Assembly (NCBI GenBank): GCA_026122225.1 | Contig: JANEZZ010001871.1 | Span: forward strand, 1,922,001 to 1,986,000 | Length of the DNA: 64,000 bases | Origin: Heloderma charlesbogerti | Taxonomy: Eukaryota > Chordata > Lepidosauria > Squamata > Helodermatidae | Reading direction: 5' to 3' | Shown: positions 50,090-62,056 of the stretch, one piece after another | How positions within the stretch are numbered: the first letter of the stretch is position 1 | Layout: every line of letters begins with the position of its first letter | Program-made: the position numbers and the translations under genes | Notes under the pieces: generated by a model | The model's database searches: none | Told to the model about the DNA's origin: nothing | The model's input: the letters and a program-made list of their open reading frames with translations, nothing else

Positions 50090-53000
50090 AGGGGTGGGCA
50101 CCCTGCCTGATAGGCGGGGGCGAGGGGGCATGTGTCCACCTGATGGAGGCAGGGGGGGAGTATTGGGGGCCAGAACATACTGAGGCTGGGCGGCAGGCGC
50201 TGGCGGAGCACTAGGGGCTGGCTATGCCAGGTAAGGGGAACAAGGGGGAGATGTGTAATATCTGTCCCCTGCTCCGGGCCTGTCCAGAGCCAAAGGATGG
50301 CTTGGGGAGGCGTGACTCCATCTTCTGGCCTTCGTTTGCTGCTCTGCAGTGCCAGGTCTGTTACCCAGAAAACATCCCTCATCCATGACATGATCCTGGA
50401 TGAGGGTGCAGACCTGGCATGTATTAAGGAGACCTGGCTGGCTGAGGCCGCTGCTCCAACTCTGGCGGCCATGCGTCCAGCCAGATTTTCGTATGCACAG
50501 CAGCGGGGAGGGGGAGTGGCTGTTGTCTACCGAGAGTCCTTGGTCTTCACCAGACCCCCTCTCCGGGAGACAAAGGTTGCTGAGTGCATGTACTGGAGGT
50601 TGGGCCCGAAGGGCAGTCTGGGGATTCTGCTCGTGTACCGTCCACCCTGCTGCATGACTGACTCCCTGGCTGAGGTGCTTGAGGTGGTCTCTGATGTGCA
50701 TGTACAGTCCCCTAACTTATTGGTGTTGGGGGACTTCAACGTACATTCAGAGGCCTTCCTCACAGGAGCACCTCGGGACTTCATGGAGACCATGGCCTCC
50801 TGGGAGCTGCACCATATTCTAACTGGGCCCACCCATGTAGCCGGTCATGTGCTATACCTTGTGTTTGCTTCTGGAGAAGCAGGGAATGATCTGGAAGTCA
50901 GGGGTATATCCACCACCCCCTTGTCATGGTCAGATCACTATCTGGTGACGTTAGACTTCTCGGTTCCACAACCCATCTGTAGGGGTGGAGGACTCATTAA
51001 AATGGTCCGCCCCAGGCGTCTTATGGATCCAAATGGATTCCTGAACGCACTTGGGGATTCTCTGGAGCACGCCAATGGCCACTCGGTCGAGACCCTGGTG
51101 GGTGGCTGGAATGCCGCAATCACTGGGACGTTAGATCGGGTGGCTCCGAAACGCCCTCTCCCCCTGAACAGGGCTCGGACTGCACCATGGTTCAATCCGC
51201 AGTTACGAGCTCTGAAACAGCAGGTGAGATGGCTAGAGTGCCGGTGGCGGAAGTCTCGCTCCAAAGGTGATCAGACACGGGCTAGAGCTGTATCTTCAGC
51301 CTATCACATGGCGGTGAAGGCAGCAAAAAAGGAATATTACGCTGCCTCTATTGCATCTGCAGAGTGCTGTCCCAGGAAGCTGTTCCAAGTGGTCCGGAGC
51401 CTGGTCAGTCCAGTGGCTCCAGAACCACTGCAGCATTCTAAGGCCTCCTGTGAGGCCTTGGCAAGGCACTTTGCAGATAAAATTGATTGGATTAGGAGTG
51501 TTATTCCGTGCGCTGTGAATACAGTTAGTGAGCAAGAGGCAGCCTGTGGCAAACCGGTTTTGTGGGATCGGTTCCAGCGTATTCCTTCTGATGAAGTGGA
51601 CAAGGTGCTTTCATCTGTAAGGCCGACCACCTGCTTACTTGATCCTTGCCCATCTTGGCTCATTGTGGGCTGCAGAGAGAGGCTGGGTGAGGGGATCCAG
51701 GCAGTGGTGAACGCCTCCCTTGAGGAGGGAGTGATGCCATCAGCCCTCAAGGAGGCAGTGATAAGACCACTCTTAAAGAAGCCCTCTTTGGATCTCCAAG
51801 TTCTGAACAACTTTCGCCCAGTCTCAAATCTGCCATTTTTGGGCAAGGTGATTGAGCGGGTGGTGGCGATGCAGTTGAAGACACGCTTGGAAGAAGCCAA
51901 TTATCTAGATCCATTTCAGTCGGGCTTCAGGCCTGGGCATGGGACAGGAACGGCCTTGGTAGCCTTGGTGGATGATACGAGGAGGGCTCTGGATAGGGCT
52001 GAATGGTCCTTCCTTGTTCTCCTCGGCCTCTCAGCAGCTTTTGATAGCGTTGACCACGGTATCATCCTGCACCGCCTGGAGGGGTTGGGCAATGGAGACA
52101 CCATATTGCGGTGGTTCCGGTCCTTCCTCTCCGGCAGGTACCAGAGGGTAGCACTGGGAGAGGAGGTTTCGGACCCATGGCCACTCACTTGTGGGGTGCC
52201 ACAGGGTTCCATCCTCTCCCCAATGCTATTTAACATCTATGTGAATCCGCTGGGGGCTATCATCAGGAGGTTTGGGGTGCGGTGTCATCAATATGCGGAT
52301 GACACACAGCTCTACCTCTCATTCAAATCCTCACCAAGGTTGGCCGTAGAATCCCTGTCCAAATGTCTGGAGACGGTGAGTGGCTAGATGGGGAGGAATA
52401 AGCTGAAGCTGAACCCTGACAAGACTGAGGTACTTCTGGTGGGAGACAAGAGGAGGCTGGGGGATGCTGACCTGGTGTTGAATGGGGTACGGCCCCCCTT
52501 GAAAGACCAGGTCCGCAGCCTGGGGGTCATTTTAGACTCCCAGCTGTCCATGGAGGCTCAGGTGTCAGCTGTGAGCCGGACAGCGCTGTATCAACTCCAT
52601 CTGATACTGCGGCTGCACCCCTTCCTTCCCGACCATCTGCTCCCATTGGTAGTACATGCCCTGGTCTCCTCTTGTTTAGATTACTGTAATGTGCTATACG
52701 TGGGGTTACCCTTGAAGACGGTTCGGAAGCTGCAGCTGGTACAGAACACAGCGGCTCGCCTTATTAAAGGCAGCCGCCGGCGAGATCACATCACTCCAGT
52801 GCTGAAGGAGTTGCACTGGTTACCAGTTGTTTTCCAGGCCGAATTCAAGGTGTTGGTTTTGACCTTTAAAACCCTATATGATTCTGGCCCAGCCTACCTT
52901 AAGGAGCATCTCCGGCAACACCAGACAGGCCGCTTAACAAGATCAGCCTTGGATGGCCTTCTCTCTGTCCTATCATCCAGGACAGCTAGACTGGTGGGGA

Positions 53001-53284
53001 TGAGGGAGAGGGCCTTCTCTGTGGTGGCCCCCACTCTATGGAACTCCCTCCCTAGGGAACTCCGCCATGCCCTCTCTTTAATGAGCTTCTGCCGTGCATT
53101 AAAAACATGGTTGTTCAGGCAGGCATTTGGGGTGGGTTAGGGTATTTTAGAAAATGTTTTTACTGTAGAATTTTATTATTTTAAACTGCTTTATTATATA
53201 CTTTGTACATCGCCCAGAGTGGCTGGGTGACCAGCCAGATGGGTGATTAATAAATTTAATAAATAAATAAATAAATAAATAAAA
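50090..53284 (+). mobile_element. L2-clade LINE, nearly full length
   Basis: Contains a long ORF2 with endonuclease and reverse transcriptase of the L2 type and an L2-like 3' end (TACATCGCCCAGAGTGGCTG then an AAAT repeat to 53284). The GC-rich leader from about 50090 resembles an L2 5' untranslated region. No ORF1 was recognised upstream. Relatively few lesions indicate a young copy. Confidence 0.88.
50297..53140 (+). pseudogene. L2 ORF2 (endonuclease/reverse transcriptase) with one stop and a motif-A change
   Basis: Endonuclease motifs: LLLCSARSVTQKTSLIHDMI, LACIKETWL, GGGVAVVYRE, GILLVYRPP, LLVLGDFNVHSEA and LSWSDHYLVTLDF. Reverse transcriptase motifs: VIRPLLKKPSLDLQVLNNFR, PVSNLPFLGKVIERVV, FQSGFRPGHGTGTALV, LLGLSAAFDSVDHGIIL (motif A), GVPQGSILSPMLFNIYVNPL (motif B) and HQYADDTQLYLSF (YADD). 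A TAG at 52386-52388 probably replaces a Trp. After it the frame continues directly (MGRNKLKLNPDKTEVLLVGD ... to the stop at 53138-53140), including a C-terminal segment with LEYC-like LDYCNVLYVGL and HWLPV. Motif A has Gly where the catalytic Asp of LDLSAAFD is expected, so even readthrough product should be inactive. The upstream Met choice is uncertain. Confidence 0.93.
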
Positions 53285-53294
53285 CTAGGAATGC

Positions 53295-53840
53295 TTTTCA
53301 CCAGCTTCAGCTGCCCTGTTAGCTGTGCCTTTTCCTGGGAAAGATGCACCTGGCTGCAAACATTCATACTTTAACAACTATGCAAGACTGGACCACTGTA
53401 ATGCACACTACATGCTGTTGCCCCCGAAAAGCATCCAGAAACTACAGCTGGTCCAAAATACCACCACCAGATTATTGCTTGGCATTGGTCAGATCAATCA
53501 TATTACTGTGAACATTTCTGATCTTCATTGACTCCTCTGCATTTCTGGACACAATTCAAGGGACTGATTTTTACCTTAAAATCCTATACAGCTTGGGACC
53601 TGGGTACCTTAAGGACAGTATCCTTCTGTTTGTTCCCTCCTGTGCACTCTGGTCAATATTAGAGATCCTGTTCCAGGATACTTTCCCAACTGAAGCGTGT
53701 TGGGTGAGTAGGAGCAGGGCTTCTCAGTTGTAGTGCCACACTGTGGCATGGTACCCCCACCTGGCCTTTCCTTTGTTTTTGTTCCACTACCTCATTAAGA
53801 TCTGGCTGTTTAAGGAGGTTGGTGAGGCTAATTAGACTGT
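53295..53840 (+). mobile_element. Older L2 LINE fragment
   Basis: Diverged copy of the L2 ORF2 C-terminus: ARLDHCNAHYMLLPPKSIQK LQLVQNTTTRLLLG parallels the younger copy's LDYCNVLYVGLPLKTVRKLQ LVQNTAARLIKG. Later pieces (CAGCTTGGGACCTGGGTACC, CAGGGCTTCTCAGTTG, CATTAAGATCTGGCTGTTTA) follow the L2 order. It has many stops and indels. Confidence 0.75.
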
Positions 53841-56800
53841 TTTTCTGTTTTGTTTTTAATCTGCAGTGATGCGCGGGGGGGGGATATTACATCTGAACTG
53901 AGCAGTATGGGTTGTGGAAATTCCAACCTGTTAATCCCCCCCAAAACTAGTATTCAAAATATTTGTGTTTGGATGACTCCCCCTCCTTAAACAAAACCCA
54001 ACTTCCCCATGAAATAATAGTTTGCACTCTTCTATAGATTCCACATTCTATAGGCAGAGGACAGCTGTACTTCTGTTTTTCGTTCTGCTTTCTGCACCTA
54101 CCTCATGGCTGCCGCTCAATAAACAGTACATGCTAAAAGCAGAGGAAACTAGTACTGTGCTGAAAATTTCTCCCACATTTTTTCTGACCATTATTTTCTC
54201 ATGCAATTTGATAGAAAAGAAAAAAAGAAGCTGCTGCACGAGGTGCTGCGGGGGGTGCCAGAGTGTCCCTTGAAAAATTCCGTGTTGCATCCAGGGAAAA
54301 CGGTACGGAAGCTCAGACTTTGCCCACTGCCAGCTTCAGCCATGCCCACTGCAAGTATGAGGCCCTTGTGCAGGAATGGGGGAAGGTTGCTCAGCCCTGC
54401 ATTATTTCTGTGTACCTCACTGGATCTTAACACATCTTAGCCAAAGTTCATGTTGGTTGGTGGAAGAAACTGTCTTGTTGGACAACATACCTATAACGCT
54501 AAAGCCACGGTCTGCAGTCCCACCTGTACTGGGAGTTCCCATTTGCCTCTACAAGAGGTAAGTGTTCCATATGTGTATTTATTGTTATGTATCATACATT
54601 TTCATTCTCCTAGTCATGTACACAATCCCTATAGTCAGTGTATTCATGAAGCTGTAACTTGGGTTGTTGAATTTGTCTGATATCAATTGTTTTCATAGTG
54701 CATCTTTCTTCATGCAGTCCTAGTATTGTTACTTTTTCACCTCCTTTATAAACACTTGTGAAGTCATTTTTGTATAGCAAGGTTTAAGTTATGGATGATC
54801 ATAATAGAACTGCCTTTCAAATTTAGCAAAATACCATTAAGAATTCATTTAAGTGTCTGCCTGTGTTCATGAATCATAGAGCTGTGTGGTCATGTAACAC
54901 TTTGGATACACCTTCTTAGCAAAGCTGTGTAGATGATTTTAAAACTGTAGACAGTTCCTCCATTCACTGTAGCAAAATTCATAGGTACGATTTAAGGGAG
55001 GTGCTTTAGCAGAAAAAATGCTGAGAAAGCAGAAAGCAAAGTTAAGGACAATATTCAAGGGATTATCAAGTGTATCAAGAGAAACACTAGATGGCTGGCT
55101 TGGGCCTAAACCTGCAAGCGATATCAAGGATGGTTGCCTTTGGTGCAGTTTGTAGAATGCTTGCCTTTTTAAAAGAATGAACAACACCTATATTAAGAAA
55201 CATGGTAATAATTCTCCTTAAATTTAGCCACAGTATATTTAAATTTTGTCTGGAGTGCACAGAGTGCCAGCTCCACATTTTGAGGGCTTTTGGGCAAGAC
55301 ACACTCAATGGGCCCCTTTCCTCAGTGAGCCTACCTTCTCAGCCCCATTGTCACCAGCTGCAGTTGCTCCTTATCCTCTTTGTCATCATTGCTACCACTG
55401 CTTCTCCTTCTCACCACCACTGTTGTCTGGGCCAGAGCAGAAGGCATGTGAACAAGCAGACTGCAATGGTGAATAGGAGGAGCAAAGCCAGGGGCCTCTT
55501 GTCAGTGGGCCCCTGCTGGAGTGTGGGCCTTCATCTGGTGCCTGGCCGTGCCTACCCTGAGACCAGCGCTGAGTGCACACAGAAGTCTATGGATGCTAAT
55601 GGCTGGTTTATATGCCTACCCAGCTGATGGTCCTCTTCATATGGTACTAGATCAAGGTACTGATCTAACCTTGGTCACTCACATAATGTAACATGTGATT
55701 TGAACCTTACAAATGGATGCTGTGGGGATTTCTACACCAGTCTAAAATCCTGCATTTAAAACAGGGCTTTCCACTTCTGTTTTAAATGCAGGATCTCAAC
55801 TTTTTCCCTTTACATGCGCTTCCTTCTCTGCAGACGGTCATTCCCATAGTGTTATGTTTCCATGAAGAGGCATTACACACGCTCCAGGTTCAGCAATACT
55901 TGCTCCTGGGTTCCTGCCCCTTTCCCACCCCTTGCACATTACTGGTGGGTTGGGACTGACACGTGGACAGCTCCCCCACCGATCTCCCCAGGCCCTGCCT
56001 CCCTCTCCCATGCTTTTGGCCAGTCCCTGCCACTCAGCCCCTCTGCTGCTCCTCTGCTCTGCCCCCCACTGCTGCTCTGCCACTCTGCTGTTCTGCCACT
56101 CTGTTTTGAACAGGCAGGCTGAATATGGCAAGCAGCCAAAATGGCGCAGGTGTGGGAAGGCTGAATGCCCATCAGACTTTCGTGTTTCATCACCACCTTC
56201 GACATAACCACACCCCCAACAACCACACTCAGAGCTTCATTCATGCTAGGGGAGAAATACATGGGGAGGACACGCTGCTCCATTTGCGCATATCTGGAAA
56301 AATACCCATTTTTTTTCTGTTTGAGGAAAACAAGGGATAGGTGGGAGAAAATAGTGGAACAGTGACTGGACAATGATGACGTCGTGTAATGGACCCACAC
56401 AATTCCATGAGTGAGCAAGCATGAATGTGCAATAAACGTGAGGTGTAGAGATCTCCTGTGTGGAGGAATGTGTATGATGGAGAGGGGCACCTGTGCCTCC
56501 ACCATGGATTGGGTACATGTGTGAGCCATCCCTCAGGTATTTGCTTGAATAAGAATGAAATAAAAGTACATGGCCATGGGAACATATGTGGCCCATCAAA
56601 GTTATATGCCTAGTAATGTCTTTCACTTTGGTTCCTTGGAATGGCAGGCTCGGAGGTGATTGTTTGGACAGGGGAAGGGAAGCGTTGGTAAGCTAAATAC
56701 AGCCGGCGAGCCCTATGTGGTCCATCTTTGCTCTGCACAATAATTTTAGGGAAAACAGGTTCAGAAAATGAGGTTTTAATTAATTCCCTGATATTTTATT

Positions 56801-56917
56801 CTCAATGTTGTTTCACAAAAATCTGAAATATTATGGATAGCACATTTCCCCCCTCAAATGTATATACATAGCATTTATTGGAATACCAGCATGTACCTTT
56901 TCAGGGTGGGTTTACTG
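53841..56917. other. No gene recognised
   Basis: Three kilobases with no exon or repeat that I can identify with confidence. Some overlapping frames at 55860-56630 on both strands are long by chance in C-rich sequence and show no domain. Confidence 0.45.
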
Positions 56918-57042
56918 GCATCACTGATGCAATGACTATGGACTTGAGCACGCTCTGGGAGAGAGCGCAGGACAGGAAGGCCTGGTGTGCTATGATCCAT
57001 GGGGTCACAAGGAGTCGGACACGACTGAACGACTGAACAACA
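56918..57042 (+). mobile_element. BovB LINE 3'-end fragment
   Basis: CATCACTGATGCAATGACTA, TTGAGCACGCTCTGGGAGAG, AGGAAGGCCTGG, GATCCATGGGGTCACAAGGA and GACACGACTGAACGACTGAA match the last codons and 3' untranslated end of the BovB copies at 28530 and 59779. It is heavily 5'-truncated and intact at the 3' end (ACAACAA). Confidence 0.93.
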
Positions 57043-57756
57043 AGTCTATTCCCACATTGACCTTCACACTAAACAGTGCACAGCTGGTTGTTCTTGTTTT
57101 CTTCCTTCTTTTCTCCCTAATTGCACCGAATGCTGAAAAGCTATTTAAAATTAATTTGCAGGGTTTTTTTTCCCGGTCATGTGATTACAAACAAAATTAA
57201 GTGATACTGCTGTGACTTGAGGATTATTTGCCATTTTTAAGAGAGGCATTCCCATCTTGAATGTCAGCCTCACATTTACTTTTTTCAGTTATTTATTAAG
57301 TATTGGTTTCTAACCTCACCAGGCTTTCAAAGTAGCTGTTAATCCATAAAACATTGCCCTATAATAAAAAACTGTAATAGAAACATTCTAGTATTAAATT
57401 AAGAATAAAACATCCAACAATGTTTCATAAAATTGTCAAAGATGCAGCAGAAACAACCCCAATCTCTTCCTAAAAACTCAAACAACTCTCTTTAAGAAAC
57501 TTCTCTTGGGTGAAACTAGATGTTGCCCCCAAAGCATGGATGCTGCTTAACCACATGTTATGCCCTCACCCACTAGTAATGTCTAGCTGAAGCTTCAGCT
57601 AGACATTACTGGGAGTTATGGAGAAGAGACGTGGCCATGTTTTTCAGGTAACTTCTAGTTTAGCCTCTGAAGGATGGTGAACTAAGTAATGCAAAGTTAG
57701 GGTCAGAGCTTACACCACATTAACATTGTAGAATCCTAATCTAAAATTGAAAACAG
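57043..57756. other. No gene recognised
   Basis: AT-rich unassigned sequence with one short inverted repeat (GTAATGTCTAGCTGAAGCTT / AAGCTTCAGCTAGACATTAC, 57571-57610). Confidence 0.5.
57571..57610. repeat. Perfect 40-bp palindrome
   Basis: AGTAATGTCTAGCTGAAGCT is followed immediately by its reverse complement (AGCTTCAGCTAGACATTACT), so the arms are about 20 bp with almost no loop. It is unrelated to the hAT palindromes. Confidence 0.8.
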
Positions 57757-57928
57757 TGGCAACCCATGAGACAGTCCATTAGGTCAAATCTTTGGCTGCT
57801 GCTATGAGCAAATCTTTGGCAACCCATGAGACAGTCCATTAGGTCAAATCTTTGGCTGCTGCTATGAGCAAATCTTTGGCAACCCATGAGACAGTCCATT
57901 AGGTCAAATCTTTGGCTGCTGCTATGAG
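57757..57928. repeat. 60-bp tandem repeat, 2.9 copies
   Basis: A 60-bp unit (TGGCAACCCATGAGACAGTC...CTATGAGCAAATCT) is repeated with exact period at 57757, 57817 and 57877; the copies are identical. The period is divisible by three, so on the minus strand a repetitive open frame (SSQRFDLMDCLMGCQRFAHS per unit) appears, without evidence that it is translated. Confidence 0.95.
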
Positions 57929-58269
57929 TTGATAGAGGGAGAGGGGCCATCTCACTGTTACCTTTCTGCATCGGGAACTGGGTGGAGGACTGGGGTGCTT
58001 CAGCTAGCACCGCAAATGCATGGTTATTAAGTGGATGGTAGCCTTGATGTCTTCAGTACCCTGCAGAGATACCCATCTGCTCTACAACTGTGTACTTTCA
58101 CAGTGCTGGTTGTAGCAGTCCACACGTCCATCACCACCTCCTGATATGGAAGGCTAACAGCATGATGCCCCTTGCCCCGCCCGTCACAGAGTGGTGGCTA
58201 ATGGCTTCATGTAGGGAACCATTTCACTGACCAGTATTGCTCTAACATGTTGAATTGCTAACTTTTGAC
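57929..58269. other. No gene recognised
   Basis: Unassigned sequence between the tandem repeat and an L2-type tail. Confidence 0.45.
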
Positions 58270-58375
58270 CATCATTTTATTCTTTATCATGTTGTTCACC
58301 GCTCCGAAATCTTCTGATGAGGAGCAGTATATAAATATTGTAAATAAATAAATAGATAGATAGATAAAAAAATAT
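58270..58375 (+). repeat. L2/SINE-type 3' tail
   Basis: TTGTTCACCGCTCCGAAATC, GAGCAGTATATAAATATTGT and an AAAT/GATA repeat match the shared tails of L2 LINEs and L2-mobilised SINEs. The upstream body (about 58200-58270) is diverged. Confidence 0.6.
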
Positions 58376-58916
58376 TTTTTTTATATATAATGGCACGTGA
58401 AATTCTACAGGTCAAATCTTTTTGTCACTCATATCTACTCTGTTTTCATGCCTTGAATGGGGCCATCCAATGTAAGGATTAGATAGTTTTTAAAACAAAT
58501 CTTATAAAGAAGCATTTAGAAGTTACCTTACAACAAGGTAATTCCATGGTAGTTTGAACACTCAGGGGCGTAGAAACACTCACGAAAGAGTTTTGTGATG
58601 GATTCTATATACGTTCTGTATATTTATTATTCCCTAATGTACAAATTGGAGTGTTTTCAAGAGGCTCACAAAACCAAGGATGAGAATATATATATGTGGC
58701 ATGGCTTGACCTCTTGCAACACACATCATGCCTAGAGAATTTCTAACACTGTGTTTTCCAGGAAAGCAGTGGATCAAACAAATTGTGGGAGAGGTCTATT
58801 CTATATCAGGTTCTCTTTCTGATGAGTGCTCTTCATCAAAAGGTGCTTTTGTGAAATATGGATTTCAGTTTACCCAGGACCACTACGTGGATCAGGCTGA
58901 GAGGTTTGGGATCTAA
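58376..58916. other. No gene recognised
   Basis: AT-rich sequence. The short plus-strand frame at 58728-58916 has no recognisable domain. Confidence 0.45.
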
Positions 58917-59700
58917 TGAGGTGGAGAAGAACACGCACACAACCATGCACACAAGGAGATTTATTGAAATAAAAAGAAATAAGCAAAAGTAGAACCTCCA
59001 CGGAGAGTTGCATGCTCTCTGAGGCTGAAGAGGTTACATACCTCTCAGGCACAAACTTGATTACAAACAAATCTCAGAGAGTTTCAGCCTCTCTGAATCT
59101 CAAGAGGTTGCTCGCCTCCCAGATAAGAGCCCCAAACCAACAATCAAGAAGTTGCACCCTTCTCTGAGGCTTAAGAGGTTGCACGCCTCTTGGGTAGAAA
59201 CTTAGTTACCCAAATGTGGTGCATTAAATGACTAAATATACAGTTAGCCCCTGTTTGTTGCTCAGCTCCAGATCAGTCCACGCTGTAAATGGCCCACTGA
59301 GGCAACAGTGATACAGTGTCAGCCAGGCCCAAGCCTAAGCTTCCTGTCTTATATCCTAAACCAAACGGTTAAGTATGACAGAACAAAGATAGCTGTGGCC
59401 ATATCTAAGCCCGGGGCAGTAAAATCCTTTCCCTGAATTTTACCCAACAGATACTCACCACAACGCTATCACGTACTTGGCCAGAGCACTTAGTACGTGC
59501 CCCGTGGATCGAGGGTACTGTTGGTATGTGCGCATAAAAACGATCCAGATGCAACCATGCCCCTCCTGAGCAATGGAAGAGTCAGGGGTTTTATACCCTT
59601 TTCCCTCCTTGGGGCTCATGAGATCAAAGAGGGGTTCAGTATGTTCTTTGTTGATAATACATCATGTTCCCAATTCCCAAGATTGACATTTGTTGTAGAC
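58917..59700 (-). mobile_element. LTR-like block with TATA box and polyadenylation signal
   Basis: On the minus strand GGGTATAAAACCCCTGAC (about 59583-59598) is a good TATA context, and AATAAATCTCCTTGTG (about 58960-58974) a polyadenylation signal about 620 bp downstream. The block seems to end CACCTCA at 58917. In between are three diverged repeats of GAGAGGTTGCNNNCCTCT type (59020-59060, 59095-59130, 59155-59195, plus orientation). No 5-bp duplication was found and no coding sequence follows, so the LTR reading is tentative. Confidence 0.4.
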
Positions 59701-59778
59701 AGCCAGGCACCTCCTTCTGATTCCCCAACATCTCTATGATCATAAAGTGCTATCCTTGTTATCAGAACATCTGCAGCT

Positions 59779-62056
59779 CGTTGTTGTTGTTGCTGTTGCT
59801 GTTCAGTCGTTCAGTTGTGTCTGACTCTTCGTGACCCCATGGACCATAGCACGCCAGGCCTTTCTGTCCTGCGCTCTCTCCTGGAGTGTGCTCAAGTCAA
59901 TATTCATTGCATCGGTGATGCTATCTAGCCATCTCATCCTCTGCCATCCCCTTCTCCTTTTGCCTTCAGTCTTTCCCAGCTTCAGGGTCTTTTCCAGAGA
60001 GTTTTCTCTTCGCATTAGATGGCCAAAATATTTCAGCTTCAGCTCCAGTATCTGTCCTTCCAATGAGCAGTCAGAGTTGATTTCCTTTAGGATGGACTGA
60101 TTTGACCTCCTTGCAGTCCAGGGGACTCGTAAGAGTCTTCTCCAGCACCACAGTTCGAAAGCATCGATTCTTCGATGCTCAACCTTCCTTATAGTCCAGC
60201 TCTCATAGCCATACGTTGCTACTGGGAAAACCATAGCTTTGATTATATGAACCTCTGTCAGCAAGGTCATGTCTCTGCTTCTTACTATGCTGTCTAGGTT
60301 TGCCGTAGCTTTCCTCCCAAGGAGCAAGTGTCTTTTAATTTCATGGCTACAGTCACTGTCTGCGGTGATCTTGGAGCCCAAGAAAATAAAATCTGTCACT
60401 GCTTTCATTTCTCCCCCTTCTACATGCCAGGAAGTGATGGGGCCAGATGACATGATCTTAGTTTTTTTTAATGTTGAGTTTCAAACCAGCTTTTGCACTC
60501 TCCTCTTTCACCCTCAACAAGAGGCTCTTTAGATCCTCTTCGCTTTCTGCCATTAGGGTGCTATCGTCTGCGTATCTGAGATTGTTGATAATTCTCCCGG
60601 CAATCTTAATTCCGACCTGTGATTCATCCAGCCCGGCGTTTCTCATGATGTACTCTGCATATAAATTAAATAAACAGGGCGACAATATACAGCCTTGTCA
60701 TACCCCTTTCCCAATTTTGAACCAATCGGTTGTTCCATGTCCGGTTCTTACTGTTGCTTCTTGACCCTCATACAGGTTTCTCAGGAGACAGGTAAGGTGG
60801 TCTGGTACTCCCATCTCTTTCAGAATTTGCCACAGTTTGTTTTGATCCACACAATCAAAGGCTTTAGCATAGTCAATGAAGCAGAAATAGACGTTTTTCT
60901 GGAATTCTCTTGCTTTCTTCATGATCCAGCGAATGCTGGCGATTTGATCTCTAGTTCCTCTGCCTCTTCGAAACCCCACTTGAACGTCCGGTAGTTCTCG
61001 GTTCACATACTGCTGAAGCGTAGCTTGTAGGATTTTGAGCATAACCTTGCTAGCATGTGAAATGAGCACAATTGTTCGGTAGTTTGAACATTCTTTGGCG
61101 TTGCCCTTCTTTGGAATTGGAATGTAAACTGATCTTTTCCAGTCTTGTGGCCACTGTTGAGTGTTCCAAATTTGTTGGCATATTGAGTGCAGCACTTTAA
61201 CAGTATCATCTTTTAGTATTTTAAATTGCTCAGCTGGAATACTGTCATCTCCGCTAGCTTTGTTGTTAGTAATGCTTCCTAAGGCCCGCTTGACTTCACT
61301 CTCGAGGATGTCCGGCTCAAGGTCAGTAACCGCACTATCATGGCTATCAGGGACATTCAGATCTTTCCTGTATAGTTCTTCTGTGTATTCTTTCCACCTC
61401 TTCTTAATCTCATCTGCTTCTGTTAGGTCCTTGCCTTCTTTGTCCTTTATCATGCCCGTCTTTGCACAAAACATTCCCTTGAGATCTCTGATTTTCTTGA
61501 AGAGATCTCTAGTCTTTCCCATTCTATTATTTTCCTCAATTTCTTTGCATTGTTCATTTAAGAAGGCCTTCTTGTCTCTCCTTGCTATTCTCTGGAACTC
61601 TGCATTCAGTTTGGTATATCTTCCCCTTTCTCCCTTGCTTTTCGCTTCCCTTGTTTCCTCAGCTACTTGTAAAGCCTCATCAGACAGCCACTTGGCTTTC
61701 TTGCATTTCTTTTTCTTTGGGATGGATTTAGTTGCTGCCTCCTGAACAGTGTTACGGACCTCCGTCCATAGTTCCTCAGGCACTCTGTCTATCAGGTCTA
61801 ATCCCTTAAATCTATTCCTCACCTCCACTGTATATTCATAAGGGATATGATTTAGGTTATACCTGAATGGTTTAGTGGTTTTCCCTACGTTCTTCAATTT
61901 AAGCTGAAATTTTGCAATAAGAAGCTCATGGTCTGAGCCACAGTCAGATCCAGGTCTTGTTTTTACTGACTGTATAGAGCTTCTCCATCTTTGGCTGCAA
62001 AGTACATAATCAATCTAGTTTCGATATTGACCATCTGGTGATGTCCATGTGTAGAG
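59779..62056 (-). mobile_element. RTE/BovB LINE copy 2
   Basis: The 3' end with TGTTGTTGTTGCTGTTGCTG and GTTCAGTCGTTCAG lies at 59779; the element extends to about 62056 (GATGTCCATGTGTAGAG), where it breaks within the endonuclease region. It faces BovB copy 3 head to head, so most of it is repeated in inverted orientation from 62115. Confidence 0.93.
59803..61897 (-). pseudogene. BovB endonuclease/reverse transcriptase, copy 2
   Basis: Reading on the minus strand: linker (YEYTVEVRNRFKGLDLIDRV) and reverse transcriptase (KRSVYIPIPKKGNAKECSNY, QVGFRRGRGTRDQI, CFIDYAKAFDCVDQ motif A) are open from 61897 to 60698. A TGA at about 60695 then replaces a Gln codon of the VQQG motif. The YADD region (LRYADDSTLMAES) is open from 60685 to 60458. 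A run of eight A breaks the frame, and the C-terminus (60453-59803) is open, with FGHLMRRENSLEKTLKLGKT and ELWCWRRLLRVPWTARRSNQ. Endonuclease sequence beyond 61897 is partly present but shifted. It is more complete at the C-terminus than copy 1. Confidence 0.93.

Noticed and set aside
50044..52236. Minus-strand open frames opposite the L2 ORF2
   Set aside because: They are shadows of the L2 reverse transcriptase frame and show no domain of their own.
55838..56626. Overlapping frames of 90-190 codons on both strands
   Set aside because: Both strands are open over the same C-rich sequence. No signal peptide, domain or splice context supports a gene.
57757..57928. Repetitive protein-coding gene on the minus strand
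   Set aside because: The frame is an automatic result of a 60-bp period. There is no promoter, and no conserved start or homology was seen.
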